A stretch of DNA of 64,000 nucleotides from Manihot esculenta (taxonomy: Eukaryota; Streptophyta; Magnoliopsida; Malpighiales; Euphorbiaceae), in assembly GCF_001659605.2 (NCBI RefSeq), contig NC_035164.2, forward strand, positions 6,098,543-6,162,542, read 5' to 3'. Positions 27,001 through 39,600 of this stretch are shown here, in pieces; positions within the stretch are counted from its first letter, which is position 1; each line of letters starts with the position of its first letter. A program made the translations under genes and the position numbers. The notes under the pieces were generated by a model, which saw only the letters and a list, made by a program, of their open reading frames with translations, made no database searches and was not told where the DNA came from.

Positions 27001-28677
27001 CTGTTGTATTACAGAAAATATAGTGATTATTTTATATATTTTATTTAATTTTTAAGTGTTTAAATAATACTAAAATCATCATAATTTTTTTTAATTAAAA
27101 TAATCTTTTTCAAATATCATTTTAAATTTATTAATAAAATTAAAATAATTCTATCAATAAATCTATAAAAATATTTAAATAAATTCAGAGTGTTTCCCTC
27201 TCCTTATATGTAGTATAAATAACTAAATTTTTTAAAATAATATTAAAAAGTATAATTTAAGTTAAATTACTAATAAGGCTCTAAATTTATAAAAAAATTA
27301 CTAATTTATCTTGATTTTAAAATTATTAAAATAACATATTTTATTTTTTATAAAATTCAACTCTTTATTTATTTTAAATCATTAGTGGCCCTTGAATATT
27401 TATACTGTTTTATTTTTATAATTTTAATTATATATATTATTTATTTCTTATTATTTTAAATATTTACCATATCTAGTTTAAAAATTAAAATAATTTAATT
27501 AATAATTTTTTAACAGAATAACTTAAAAATTCAATTTTATAAAATATTATAATATTCACCTAAAATAAATTCAAATAGAGATAGAATTAATAAATTTCTA
27601 AAAAATTTAAAAATATAGTAGTAATCTCGCTAGTTTATTTCTAAGTTATTTTTTTATGGAATATTTATAATATTTTTTTAATTTATACTGGTATGGAAGT
27701 TAAATTGTATGAATGCATAAAAATAAAATAAACAAAATGTTTGGCTTGTTCCTCTATGAGACCAGAGAGCGGAGAATAGATAGAGGAGCAGGGCAGTGGG
27801 AGGAGAGGCGGAGATGCCTCTTTGCGGCCGTTGTTCACCGGAAATGAAGCGTAGCACTGATCAAGTTTCTAAGTTTTCATTTGCCACAGTATGAGGTAGA
27901 AAATTTTCCATTTTCCCGTTTCTTTATTGCTCCTATTTTCAAATTGAGTACAAAATGAGCCTTCTTCTCCATTTTTTATCGCTAATCGTACAGGTATAGT
28001 TTGTTTCCAAAAAGGTGAGGAAGCTATTTTGACAAAATTAAGTATGTAGTCATTATTTTTTACAACTAATTAAAATGGCTTAGGAAATTACTATTTAATC
28101 CTCATTAATACTTCAAATTTTGTAAGTTTCGTATTGATTGAGTTCAGTTGAGAACCAGCTTTCATCTCCTCTATGGTGACCAGTAAGGGTGTAGATTTCT
28201 TGGGTAATAATTATCCAACTGAAATATTTGTATATAATTTAGTTCTTAATTATAATTTGACCGTGTTTTCTAATAATTTGATCTTGTAGTAGTTGAGTAT
28301 AGATTTGAATATACTCAGCTGTTGAATTCAACAATTATTACTGTATTGTTCAAGGGAAGAAATTATGGACAAATGGCTCAATTTGTGTTGGTTGCTTGTT
28401 CTAGGAACCTAAACTCTAGAAAATAATTATCTAGCTACTACATTATTATATAATGAAAATGGGTTATGGCTGTGAGCAGCTTCTAAGAAATAACTTGGAC
28501 TGACTTTGTGATTAGTGTGACATAATTTTTTGTTGAAAACAGATTTCCTTGATGCTTTGAAGTGTTTGATAAACCAATGTGAAGTTTAAGAAAACTCATG
28601 GCCTATTGTTTTTAGTTGCAAGAGTTAGAAGGCCAAGAAATTTCTTGTTCCCAGATTTCTGCTCCATCAGTTGTACA
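27001..28677 (+). promoter_or_regulatory. Upstream region and probable leader of NLR gene A
   Basis: 27001-27740 is AT-rich and featureless. From about 27760 the composition changes to a GA-rich, leader-like sequence (GGAGAGGCGGAGATGCCTC). Candidate leader splice signals are a donor CAG/GTATAG near 27990 and acceptors TTGAAAACAG near 28540 or TGTTTTTAG near 28615. If the last acceptor is used, the first ATG in the exon is 28678. Confidence 0.4.
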
Positions 28678-31600
28678 ATGGAAAGATTTAGCAAGAGGCA
28701 GAGTCCAAGAATAGGATCCATGGTGGAGGTGGAGGAGGAGAGAGAAATTGCTTTGGTGACGACATGGAAGTTGTCCAATCTGATGCTTCATGACTCAGTT
28801 TCCTTGCTTGGATTAGAAGATCAGCTTGAATGCATCGATAGCAAACTGAGAGAAATTGTTCATTTAGGACATCTTAATTGGTCGAAGAGTTTAAAGGAGA
28901 TTGCATATGACATTGAAGAAGTTGTTGATGTTTTAGTGATAAAAGCATCACAAAAAATAGGGGCTGGAATTCTTATGCGGTGTGTTCTAGCTTTCACTGA
29001 TTTGATCGAGAAATATAAACTTTGCAGGAAATTAGAGCATATCAAGGTTGACCTCTTTGAATTACGTAAGTTATATTTTTCTCGGTTTGCATGGTGGCGT
29101 TTGTCCAAAAAGGACCTTGATGTGGGGGAGACGGTCATTTCTCCTGTGATTAGGAGAGTCACATCCATAATCAGTGATGGAGATGTTACTCCTGCAGTGA
29201 AAAAGCAAGCCAGATGGTTAAGAGATGAATTTATCTCTTTGCATGGTTTTCTTAAAGCTATAGAAGTTAACGGGTTAACTGAAGGAGGGGAGGCTTGGAT
29301 GGAGGAAGTCTATGATGCATTGCGCTTAGCAGAGGATGCTATTGGGTTATTCTTGTATGAGAGAGAGAAACTGAGGAGGACTTGGACAGGGCCTTTGAAG
29401 AATCTAGCTCTGGCTCTCCGCAAATTCTTGTCTGAAAGAAAGCTTGGGAAGGAGATGCACAAGATAAAAGCCAAGATTCAAGACATCTCTGTAAGAAAGC
29501 TTAGTGCCATTCAACGACGGCCAATGCGTGTTCCTATTGATATTGTAAGGCCAATGCGTGTTCCTATTGATATTGTAAGGCCAACACCATATAATTCTTT
29601 TAATGTTGATGAACAACCTGATATTCCTATCTTTGATGATGATATAGATGATATTATGGAAATGTTGCTAAGAGATGATCCAAATTGCCTGACCATTTCA
29701 ATTGTGGGCATGAGAGGCATTGGTAAGACAAGCTTGGCAAAGTTAATCTTTGAGAATCATGCCATCATAAACCATTTCCCATATAGAGTTTGGGTTCCTT
29801 CAGCAAGTATGGACAGTCTCCTGGAACAAATTGCTAGGGAGGAGTACGAGATGATGGCTGTGAAGTACAAAAAAAGGACTTCTACGAGCATGGATAGGAA
29901 TGATTTCTTATATAGGTCCCGACAGATACTCAATGCTTCCTTGAAGTCTAAGAAGTATCTTATTGTGATTGATGATGAATGCAGAGAAAGTTTGTGGAAT
30001 GAACTTGGGGTTGCTGTAGGTGATCTATCAAATGGTACCAGAATACTTTTCACTGCTCGCAAAGTAGGATTAACTCCACAATTAAGCGACAGAAACTTCA
30101 CTTATAGGCTGCAACTAAGAAGCGATGATGAGAGCTGGGCACTGTTCACTCATTCCCTGAATAAGGACATACCCTTGGAGCTTCTAAAACTGAGAAGAGA
30201 GATTCTAAGGAGATGTGGAGGTCTGCCGCTGATGATCAAAGAACTTGCGGGTCTACTATCAAATAAAGCTGCAACTACTGAGGAGTGGTCAAGGGTACTA
30301 GAGCAGCTCAATCAAAATGAAGGACCTTGGTATGAGATCTTGTATGGAATCAATAGGCATTTGCCCCTCTATTTGAGGCGATGTCTCTTCTATTTTGTGC
30401 TGTTTCCTGAAGACTTTGAGGTCCCTGCAAGAAGATTAATTGGCTTGTGGGTTGCAGAGGGCTTAGGACGTCAGAAGGGAGATCAGGAACCTCCAGAATG
30501 TGTTTCAGAGAAATGCTTGATAGAGCTAGTAAACCAGAACATGATCCAAGTGACAAAGAAGAAGATGAATGGAAAAATTAGCAGATGTCGCTTGCCTGAT
30601 GCACTGCGAGTTCACTGGCTCCCAAAAGCTAGGGAAGCAAACTTTCTTCAGGATAACATGGGCATCAATTTGTCTATGAACAACACCAGCCTAATACGCC
30701 GATTAGCTGACCATCTTGACCATAAGGATGCTAGCTTTGACCATATCCATGGTAACCGTATTAGTTCTTCTGTATACTCTTCTTATCGTAATGTTGTTTC
30801 TTTTTTGTCCTTTGATACTCAAGAAGGAAGCAGGGCTGGGGAGGACGTAGAGAACTTTCTTGAACGATGCATCTCTAGTGGTTCCTTTTATTTCCTGTGG
30901 GTGCTAGATCTTGAAAATGTATACAAGCCAAAATTGCCCAAGGCTGTAGGTCAGCTCACTCGATTGAGATACCTTGGTTTGAGGTCAACTTACATGGAGA
31001 CACTTCCTGTGTTCATTGACAAACTATTAAACCTTCAATCACTAGATTTGAAGCGTACATGCATTAATACTGTCCCAAATTCAATCTGGAAGATGCAGAA
31101 CCTAAGACAGCTGTTTCTAGATGAGAGTTTTTGCATCATGTTTGTCCCTCAACAAGAGGACAGCTCTCTGGTGGACCTTCAAACTCTTTGGGGTGCATTA
31201 GTAGATGAGACTAGTCCGGTAAGAAATGGCCTGGGTAGATTGTCAAAGCTTACAAAGTTGGGACTAAAGTGCAAGTCATCAGTTTCATCTCAAAATGAGG
31301 CAATGTCCTCACAGCTGGTAGCAGTGGCGAACTGGGTAACGAAGATGAAACATCTTCAATATTTGAGATTGAAATCATTTGATGAATCAGGTCTGCCTTG
31401 GGATCTGTACTTGGAGTCACTATTAGACCACAAGGATCTCTGCAGCCTATATTTGGTCGGAAGGCTGAAAAACCAGCATCTCGTATCTGAGTTTCCTTCG
31501 AACCTGATTGAACTCACCTTATCTGCATCTGAAATAGCAAAGGATCCAATGCAAACCTTGGACAAGCTTCCAAACCTCAGAATTCTGAAATTGTTGTCTA

Positions 31601-31908
31601 GATCCTTTACAGGAAAGAAAATGCTTTCCAGATCTGATGGTTTCGCCAAGCTTGAAATCCTCAAATTCTGGGAGCTGGAAGCTCTGGAGGAATGGAATGT
31701 GGAGGAAGGAGCATTGTGCAGCCTGAAAGACTTGGAGATCAGATCCTGCAGAAATTTAAAGATGCTTCCGGATGGATTGAAGCTGATTAGGACTCTCAGA
31801 GAATTAAAATTAACAAGGCAACCAGAGTTATCTGCGAGGATTAGGGACAATCAGGGAGAGGATTGGAATAAAATTAGCCATGCAAGACATATTTACATTG
31901 AAGATTGA
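28678..31908 (+). CDS. NB-ARC LRR disease-resistance-like protein (NLR gene A)
   Basis: Intracellular immune receptor family; single coding exon, 1076 aa from the ATG at 28678. The frame is open back to an ATG at 28579, and 28720 is another option; 28678 gives a length close to gene B (1073 aa). In order there are two Rx_N-like helical blocks (about 20-110 and 170-235), then NB-ARC: P-loop GMRGIGKTS at 344-352, kinase-2 LIVIDD at 428-433, RNBS-B NGTRILFTAR, GLPL at 515-518 and an RNBS-D-like CLFYFVLFPEDF. Where MHD is expected the text is LPD (639-641). LRRs run from about 742 to 1060. Between the second Rx_N block and NB-ARC lies a perfect 10-residue repeat. No TIR, RPW8 or integrated decoy domain seen. 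No frame breaks. Confidence 0.92.
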   Translation: MERFSKRQSPRIGSMVEVEEEREIALVTTWKLSNLMLHDSVSLLGLEDQLECIDSKLREIVHLGHLNWSKSLKEIAYDIEEVVDVLVIKASQKIGAGILMRCVLAFTDLIEKYKLCRKLEHIKVDLFELRKLYFSRFAWWRLSKKDLDVGETVISPVIRRVTSIISDGDVTPAVKKQARWLRDEFISLHGFLKAIEVNGLTEGGEAWMEEVYDALRLAEDAIGLFLYEREKLRRTWTGPLKNLALALRKFLSERKLGKEMHKIKAKIQDISVRKLSAIQRRPMRVPIDIVRPMRVPIDIVRPTPYNSFNVDEQPDIPIFDDDIDDIMEMLLRDDPNCLTISIVGMRGIGKTSLAKLIFENHAIINHFPYRVWVPSASMDSLLEQIAREEYEMMAVKYKKRTSTSMDRNDFLYRSRQILNASLKSKKYLIVIDDECRESLWNELGVAVGDLSNGTRILFTARKVGLTPQLSDRNFTYRLQLRSDDESWALFTHSLNKDIPLELLKLRREILRRCGGLPLMIKELAGLLSNKAATTEEWSRVLEQLNQNEGPWYEILYGINRHLPLYLRRCLFYFVLFPEDFEVPARRLIGLWVAEGLGRQKGDQEPPECVSEKCLIELVNQNMIQVTKKKMNGKISRCRLPDALRVHWLPKAREANFLQDNMGINLSMNNTSLIRRLADHLDHKDASFDHIHGNRISSSVYSSYRNVVSFLSFDTQEGSRAGEDVENFLERCISSGSFYFLWVLDLENVYKPKLPKAVGQLTRLRYLGLRSTYMETLPVFIDKLLNLQSLDLKRTCINTVPNSIWKMQNLRQLFLDESFCIMFVPQQEDSSLVDLQTLWGALVDETSPVRNGLGRLSKLTKLGLKCKSSVSSQNEAMSSQLVAVANWVTKMKHLQYLRLKSFDESGLPWDLYLESLLDHKDLCSLYLVGRLKNQHLVSEFPSNLIELTLSASEIAKDPMQTLDKLPNLRILKLLSRSFTGKKMLSRSDGFAKLEILKFWELEALEEWNVEEGALCSLKDLEIRSCRNLKMLPDGLKLIRTLRELKLTRQPELSARIRDNQGEDWNKISHARHIYIED
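29521..29580 (+). repeat. Perfect 30-bp tandem duplication inside NLR gene A
   Basis: 29521-29550 and 29551-29580 are identical and in frame. They duplicate PMRVPIDIVR in the linker just before the NB-ARC domain. Gene B has no such repeat. Confidence 0.97.
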
Positions 31909-32664
31909 TGATGCTGAGGCAAACTCCAAATGTAAGAAGTGTATGTACTCTGTTTTCCATAACCTTCCACATTATTTCTTTTATAGCTTTTGTTATATTT
32001 TCAGGCAAAAAATTGAATTACAATTTCAGTTTATAAATCCCAGTATTTGATTGGTGAAGTATACATGCTTATTTCATTCGTTTCAATGTTTATTTTGATT
32101 TTAATTTAATCGTAATTTTAGTCTAAATTTTCATTATTTCATATAAAATTATAACATTTTTATATTTATTTTAAAATAATAAATAATTAACATTAAAACA
32201 ATAATAAAAATTAAAAAAATGATAATAATATTAAAAATATATTTTATATAATTTTTAGTAAAAGTATTATATTATTAATTATATAGTTTCGATGAAAAAG
32301 ATACATTAATATCTAAAAGTAATAATATTACACCTTTAGGGTGCGTTAATTTATGTTGTGATTTTCTGTTTTTCATTTATTTTTATTTAATAAAAAAATA
32401 TATAATTTGTTCAATTATTAGTATTACATTTTTATTATTACTGTTTATTAAAAAAATATTTTTTTAAATTAAAAAACTTAAACTGAAAATTAAAATATTA
32501 ATTTTCTTGCTAGAAATTTTAGCAAACCTTTATTTATTTAATATCTCTTTATCATATTATCATTAGATTTTATATCCATCAATTTATTTCTTTCTTTTTT
32601 AAATTTATATTTATTCAATTAATTTATAAAACATATTTTTATTTCATTACTATATAAAATTTTT
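31909..32664. other. 3' flank of NLR gene A
   Basis: Probable 3' UTR for the first 100-200 bp, then AT-rich sequence without a recognisable feature. Confidence 0.45.
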
Positions 32665-32673
32665 TTTATTTTA

Positions 32674-33550
32674 GGGTAATTTATGATTTAGTCCCTGGGT
32701 ATTACCATTATTAACAAGTCAGTCCCTGTATTTTTAGAAACCTATTAAAACGTCCTTATGTTTTATTTCCGTCAACGAAATAGTCCTTCCGTCCTATTTT
32801 CCGTTAAAATTAGATAAAGGAGGAGAGATAAAATTTTTAAAATCCAATTTTACCCTCAAATAAAACCATTTATTTAGTCCTTGTATATTACAATTATTAA
32901 CAAGTTAGTCCTTACATTTTCAAAAATCTATTAAAATATTTTTATCTTTTTTCATATCTATTAAAACGTCCTTATCGTTTTTTTATGTCAACCAAATAGT
33001 CCCTATCTTTTCTCAGATCTATTAAAACGTCCTTATCGTTTCTTTTTGTCAACGAAATAGTCCCTGTCTTTTCTTTCGTCCTCCTCCTCCTCCTCCTCCT
33101 CCGAAAAAGAAGAAGAAGAAAAAGAAGAAGAAGAAGAAGAAGAGAAAGAAGAAGAAGAAGAAGGAGGAGGAGGAGGAGGAGGAGGAGGAGATGAGACAAA
33201 TGCCAGTCTCAGGTCAAAGAGATAAGAGCTATGCCACAGAAAGCCTTTCTCTCCACGCATGGTCACACCAAGGGAACAAAATTCATGGGAACCACGGTCA
33301 ACCGAACCACAGAGAAAGTAGAAGCCAGCTACTCCAGATTCAATAGCCAAGGCAAAGGAAAGCGCTTTCAGCTTAGTGTTGCATATCGGCTGTTTATCTA
33401 TCTATTCTTTCTTCAAGATAGCGCATATCGGTTGTTCTTGCTGTTTACGCTTCATGAAAGACTGAAGGGTTTACTTCCTTAGGTTTCTAAAAATACAGGG
33501 ACTGACTTGTTAATAATGGTAATATCCAGGGACTAAATCGTAAATTACCC
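32674..33550. mobile_element. MULE-like MITE (GGGTAATTTA termini, 9-bp target duplication)
   Basis: The left end GGGTAATTTATGATTTAGTC and the reverse-complemented right end GGGTAATTTACGATTTAGTC form long terminal inverted repeats extending past TATTAACAAGTCAGTCCCTG. The flanks TTTATTTTA at 32665-32673 and 33551-33559 are a perfect 9-bp target duplication, as made by Mutator-like transposases. The interior has a roughly 60-bp unit (ATTAAAACGTCCTTATCGTTT-like) in about three copies and a TCC/GAA/GGA trinucleotide tract at 33078-33190. No transposase. A short open frame at 33231-33482 is not recognised. Confidence 0.88.
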
Positions 33551-33559
33551 TTTATTTTA

Positions 33560-35850
33560 TTACTTTATAAAAAATTTTTATTTAATTTATATAATATAGA
33601 AAAATTTATTAATCGATACATTAATTTTAAAAAATATATTAAAACATGTCTAAAAAATTTACTGAGAATATTTAATTTTTGTAATATAAAAGAGATTTTT
33701 CAGTTAATTTTTTAATTTTATAAAAATTGTCTATTAATTAATTTTTTTATATTAAAAATATTTTATTTTTTATTTTTATAAGTTTAAATTAAAATTAAAG
33801 AAAAAATTAATTAATAGACGTTTTTAAATCTTTTTTAAAAATGAAAAACTAACTAATACAAAACTAAATAGTAATTTTTCTTATCATAATAAAAATTATT
33901 ATTCATTTTTATGTTCAACCATCTATAAAATTATTAGTATCTTTTTTATTATTAAATATCATATTTTAAAAACAAATCATTATTTATTTTTATATAAAAA
34001 TTAATTATTTTTATACAAAAAATTTTTGGAAAATAGTTTTTAAGAAACAAATAACAACAATAAAAAAACACTGTATATAGTTTTGTAAAAATAAAAAATA
34101 AAACAGTATTGCCGAATACACCCTTAATTAAAAGATATTATATATTTTATCTATTAAACAGAATATTATAACTAATTAAATTAGGCATATTATATAATTA
34201 GAAATCTTTAATAACTAATTAAAATATATAATTATTTAAAATATTACTAATAACTATTAAATAGAGAGAATTTATATTTAAATTATATAAATAATTTAAT
34301 TTATAAAAAATAGATAGATAATATTAAATATAAAAATAATCAAAGAGAATGTGTCTATATACAAGTCATGGATTAAAGTCACGGATTAAACTTTTATCTG
34401 TCAAATAACTTACGAATAATTTATTTTATTTATAGCTCTAGATATTAATAGTTTTCTATTATATTTTATATAACACTTTATAAAATTAGGATTTAAATTT
34501 TTTAAATAGAATTGTATAATTTTGATAAAAAAATATAATTTATAAGATTATATTAGAACTATATAATATATAAAATATAATTGAAATTATAATATTACTA
34601 AAATCAATAAACACCATATCGGTATAATTTTAATACGATTCTTGATAAATAATTAAAATCAAGATCATAATTGAAACTAAAACCAAATAGTTACGTATAT
34701 TTGATTATGATAACATATAAAACACATGTCCTATCTAGATTCAAACAAGCGAAAACTTTCAGTTCGAACTTTATTAATGGCATTAAATAAAGGATCCTTA
34801 ATCTGGCCAAGGCTAATGGAATGTTTAATCAAATAGAGTCCGAACTATTATTAATTCAGTCCTTTCTGATTCTGAACTCAAGAGATACGAGCTTCGATCC
34901 CACCTTCATATAAAACTTTGAATGCGGGTGTTGTTTTAATCTTGACGTAGAATTTGTGTTAAAGGAGATATGATCTTAATTGGCTAAATATTAAATGAAT
35001 CAACTGTCTATCATAAATAACCGTATGAAAAGTTTATGAAAAGTACAATTGTCCCTTCTAAAAGAACAACTAGTAGGTGTGGAACGTACAAACGAGCGTA
35101 TATATATATATTGTCCATTCTAAACAAGGCAGTATTTTTTGTCTTTTAAAACTATTCATTTACTCATACACAACTCTAAAATCTTAGTCAATAAAATATA
35201 TCACCTAATTGCATTACTATTTCCATTTACTACCCTTATCATTGACTCAAATTTATTTACTCCTCAAGAACTCCATTAACTTTGCCAAATCTCATAATTC
35301 TATCATTCTAGAATCTCAACTTTATCGTATTGAATTTAATTTAATTTTATAACATTAGTTCTTTTTCAGTTCTAATACAATTTCTAAAATTAATTCAAGA
35401 CCCTAGAAACCATACACAACCCTACAAGGAATATATTATTGGTTTCATTATTGAACTCTAAAATCCAGTTTTAAAACTAATTGTAATGGAAGATTTCATT
35501 GCTAAACCAACTCTATGCTGAAGAGAAGGCAACCTTAAGGAGCTCAAAAAGTGTAACCGCAGCCTCAGCACTTGTTGAGAGACCAGACATTAAATTTGAG
35601 TAGGTAGTCTAAATTAAAGTTTGAATTAATATGGAAAATAGGTGTTGAAAGACTAAATGGATGGTTTAAAAGAAAGGTGGACCAAATTTTTTTTTTTTTT
35701 TTTTCAAAATTGGCTGCCATCTACGTGGCTGTTTGTTACCCAAAAAAAAAAAAAAAGAAATATAAAGTTTAAAGTAGGAAGAGAAGAAGAGGAAAAGAAG
35801 GAATGGTCTGGCTGAGAATGGTGTTTTCCAATTATGAATCGTAAGCAAAC
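33560..35850. other. AT-rich intergenic sequence
   Basis: No gene seen. Noted: a TA run near 35100, and poly-T at about 35690-35704 followed by poly-A near 35741-35754 around a short unique segment (TTGGCTGCCATCTACGTGGC), which may be a small retroposed or foldback piece. Confidence 0.45.
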
Positions 35851-36637
35851 GGAAGCAAAGAGAGAGAGAGAGGATGAAGAAGAAGAGGTATGAAGGATAG
35901 TAACTTGATCATCTAATACGGTGTGTTTAGATTAACTTTTACCTTTGATCTTTTGGTATATATTTGTTTAAACTCTCGCATTTTAATTTCATAATTTTTC
36001 AACGGTTGGATTTATAAATAATTATTTGAATAGATTTAGTTCTTTAGTATTGGAGTTGCTATTTTAATATACAATAAATAGTTAAAGTTGTTTGAAAATT
36101 ACGGTTTTTTACATAATTTTTGGTATGTCAAGTTTATTATTTTCAGTTTTGCTTTTTTACATTTATTAAAAAAAATTTTATTAATTTTTTAATTATATTC
36201 ATTTTAAAAATATTAAATTATTAAATATTAAAAAATATTTTAAAAGGTTTATTAAAATAAAATAAATTTTTTTATTGCAAGGAGTTAAAAAATATTTTCA
36301 AAGGTTTATTAAAATAAAACAAAATTTTTTCAATTCTATATCCATTATGTAAGAAAAGAATTGAATTGAATTTTTTTTAAAATTTTTTATTGCAAGGAGT
36401 TAAAAATTGGTGTCCACTAATTCTATTTGGCCTGAAATCTGAATGAGGTTTATGTAACCATTGTTAGACAATAGACAACTTGTGTTCTCTAAATTTTTGT
36501 TCTGTTCTCTGTCAAAATTATTTAGTTCAAAATTTGAGTTTCTAGCTACTTTTTTCTTCTTTTTTTTTTTAAGAATCTAGTTTCAGTTTGAAGTTTCAGG
36601 CACTTCATAAGCATTAGGCGAGAAGAGGCAAAGCCAA
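35851..36637 (+). promoter_or_regulatory. Probable leader of NLR gene B
   Basis: A GA microsatellite (35859-35872) and a GAAGAAGAAGAGGTATGA segment look like a leader exon with a donor near 35888. An acceptor-like TGAAGTTTCAG lies at 36589-36599, 38 bp before the ATG at 36638. The sequence between is AT-rich, as expected of an intron, and contains a duplicated TTTATTGCAAGGAGTTAAAAA segment (36272 and 36388). Confidence 0.4.
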
Positions 36638-39600
36638 ATGGGGAGAGAAATTGTATTGGCTGTGTTGGGGAAAATTTCCAATCTTCTTATTCAAGAGTTA
36701 GATTCATTTCTTGGAGTAGAAGATCAAATTCTTTGCATCGAAACCCATTTGAGAACATATGCTGATGATTCTGAATATGCGATGAACCAGGAGATATTGA
36801 CAGGGATTATTCAGGATCTTGAAGTTGTAATTGATGAGTTAATCATCAGTTCAGCCCAGAAAAGGAAAAGAGATTATTTCATTAGGCATGGTTTCGCTTC
36901 AGTTGATCTGCCAGTGTATTTCTTTCATTTTCTGGCTCTTGTTGATTTGCTGCAACATTATAGACTTCGTATGAAACTGGAGCAACTGATCAAGATTTTC
37001 AAGATATATACTGATGTTCTAGAATATGGTGGCTGGCATTGTGAGGGTTCTTTTCAGTCGTGTGGTCTCTGGCATGAATCTGTTGGCCCGTATGAACTAG
37101 GTGTTGCTCCTGTTGTGAGTTTGTTTGATGCCTTGTCCACACAGAAAGAATTTAGCCCTGCTGTGCAAATTCAAGCCAGGTACTTAAGAGACAAATTCAA
37201 GTCTTTGCAGGATTTTCTGAAAAACTCTAAATCAAAAGAGCTAAGCAAAGTAGGAATGGCGTGGATGGAGGAACTTGGCGATGTCTGTCGCTTGGCCGAG
37301 AATGTTATTGGGCTTTTCATTTCGCAGCAACAACAGATGAAGAATAGGAAAGGAACTTTCACAAAATTAGTTTGGTCATCCAAGAATTTCATTTCAAAAC
37401 GTAAGATTGCCCAGAAGCTGAAATTGATTGAAGATAAGATCCGTGATATTTATGGTAGAAGATATGAAGCCATTCCAAGTCCAGTTCCGAATTCTGTGCC
37501 ACCGAGTGAAATTTTTCGAAGGTTAAACAGAAAGAGAAGAGAGCTTCCTTGTGCTGTTGACCAACTTGACAGAGTTAGCTTCAATGACGATGTAGATGCA
37601 GTTACTACACAGCTTCTGAAAGAGGATCCTCGCTGCCTCACCATTTCAATTGTGGGTGTCCGAGGCATTGGCAAGGCAAGCCTCGCCAAGTTAATATATG
37701 ACAGTCAAACTATTACAGATCATTTCCCTCATCGTGTCTGGATTTCAAGATCTGGTGCAAGCAAACAAGATATCATGAAACAAATTTTGCAAATTAAAGG
37801 ATCTGACTTAAATCATGATTCAAAAGACACAGAGGAAAGCTATATATGCAGGGTGAGGCAAATGGTTAACGCTTTCTTCATGGATAAGAAGTATCTGATA
37901 GTTATTGATGACTCATCTTCAAGTAAAGTCAAGAATGCATGTGAATTCATGAGAGGAATGGGAAGTGCCTTCAATGAAATATCAAATGGAACAAGAATAC
38001 TTTTCACAGTTTGCCATCTGTGGCAAGCTCCACCAGTTACTGAAACTAATTTCACTTACAGATTGCATCTGCGAACCCACGATGAGAGCTGGGCATTGTT
38101 CGCACATACTTTGAAGGTCAGCATTCCTCCAGAGATACAACATCTGAAGGGACGCATCATGAAAAGTTGTGGGGGCTTGCCAACTATAATTGTGAAACTG
38201 GCAGAACTTTTGTCGCAGAGAGATGCAACTCTAGAGGAGTGGACGAGGGTGCTTGACCAACTAACTCGAGATGAAGAACCCTGGTCAGAAGTATTGGAAG
38301 AGATTAGCAATTATTTGCCTTTGTATTTGAGGCGATGTCTCTTTTATTTTGGATTGTTTCCAGCTGGCTCTAAGATCCCAGCAAGAAGATTGATTGCGTT
38401 GTGGGTTGCTGAGGGGTTGGGATATCAACAGGATGATGCAAAATCAAAATCCCCTGAACATGTTGCGAAGACATGCTTGAGGGAGTTGATTAACTATAAT
38501 ATGGTTCAGCCGACAGAAAAGAAGCTCAATGGAAAATTTAAGACATGTTGCCTGCCAGAAGCTCTGCAAGTACAGTGGTTTAAAAAAGCCAAGGAAGCTA
38601 AGTTTCTTCAAGGTCACTCTGACATCTCCGACACCGACATTGGTGTAATACGCCGTCTTGCTGACCATCTTCAGCATAATGATGTCGTCTTTGATGATAT
38701 TCATTGTCACAACAGTGCTTCCTCATACTCACGCTACAGAGATGTGGTTTCCTTTTTATCGTTTGATACTCGAGAAGGAAACAAACCAGGAGAAGAGATA
38801 GGGAACTTTCTTGATAAATGCATCTCAAGCAATTGTTTTCGTTTCCTTTGGGTGTTGGATCTTGAAAATGTTTACAAACCAAAACTGCCGAAGGCAATAG
38901 ACCATCTCACTTGGTTGAAGTACCTTGGCTTGAGATCAACATACCTTGAGATGCTTCCTGCATTCATCAACAAATTGCTAAGCCTTCAAACGCTGGATTT
39001 GAAGCGGACTTGCATCAACACTCTTCCGAGTTCACTATGGAAGATGCGAAAGTTGAGGCATTTGTTTCTAGATGAGAGTTTCGGTAGTGCATTTGTCGCG
39101 TCACAAGAAGACAGCTCTCTGGTAGACCTTCAAACACTCCGGGGCGCATATATAAATGAGGATAGTCCAGTGAGAAACGGCTTAGAAACTTCATTGAACA
39201 TTACGAAATTGGGATTAAAATGCAAGATATCTGTGCCATCTCAAACAGCAGCAATGTCTTCACAACTTCTTGATGTGGCTAATTGGGTTCTCAAACTGAA
39301 ACATCTTCAATCCTTGAGGTTGAAATCATTTGATGAATCAGATCTGCCATGGGAGCTTCACTTGCATTCTCTGTTAGGCCATTTGGATCTCTCCAATGTA
39401 TATTTGGTAGGAAAGCTAATGAATCATCAGCTTGTATCCGAGTTACCTGGGAGCCTGATTGAACTCACCTTGTCAGCATCTGGACTTGTGGAGGATCCAA
39501 TGCAAAAGCTGGACAAACTTCCCAACCTCAGAATTCTGAGACTGTTCTCAAGATCCTTTATCGGAAAGAAAATGCTTTGCAACATTGGAGGATTTCCTAA

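Larger units (their letters stand above)
24536..28774. repeat. Segmental duplication, copy 1 (upstream flank and start of NLR gene A)
   Basis: Colinear with 42497-42572 plus 59193-64000 once the nested retrotransposon is removed. Similarity begins around TTGATTAAATAATTTTTATT and runs to the window end inside the third NLR gene. It includes the decayed Tat-type gag piece, the NLR leader and the gene start. Near the genes the two copies look well over 95% identical by eye. The duplication may continue beyond the window. Confidence 0.9.

Noticed and set aside
28579..28677. Upstream extension of NLR gene A by 33 codons
   Set aside because: The frame is open, but the extension crosses a likely leader splice acceptor and makes the protein longer than gene B. 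The ATG at 28678 is preferred, though 28579 cannot be excluded.
35690..35760. Poly-T and poly-A around a 35-bp unique segment, possible tiny retroposon
   Set aside because: Too short, with no target duplication and no known family.
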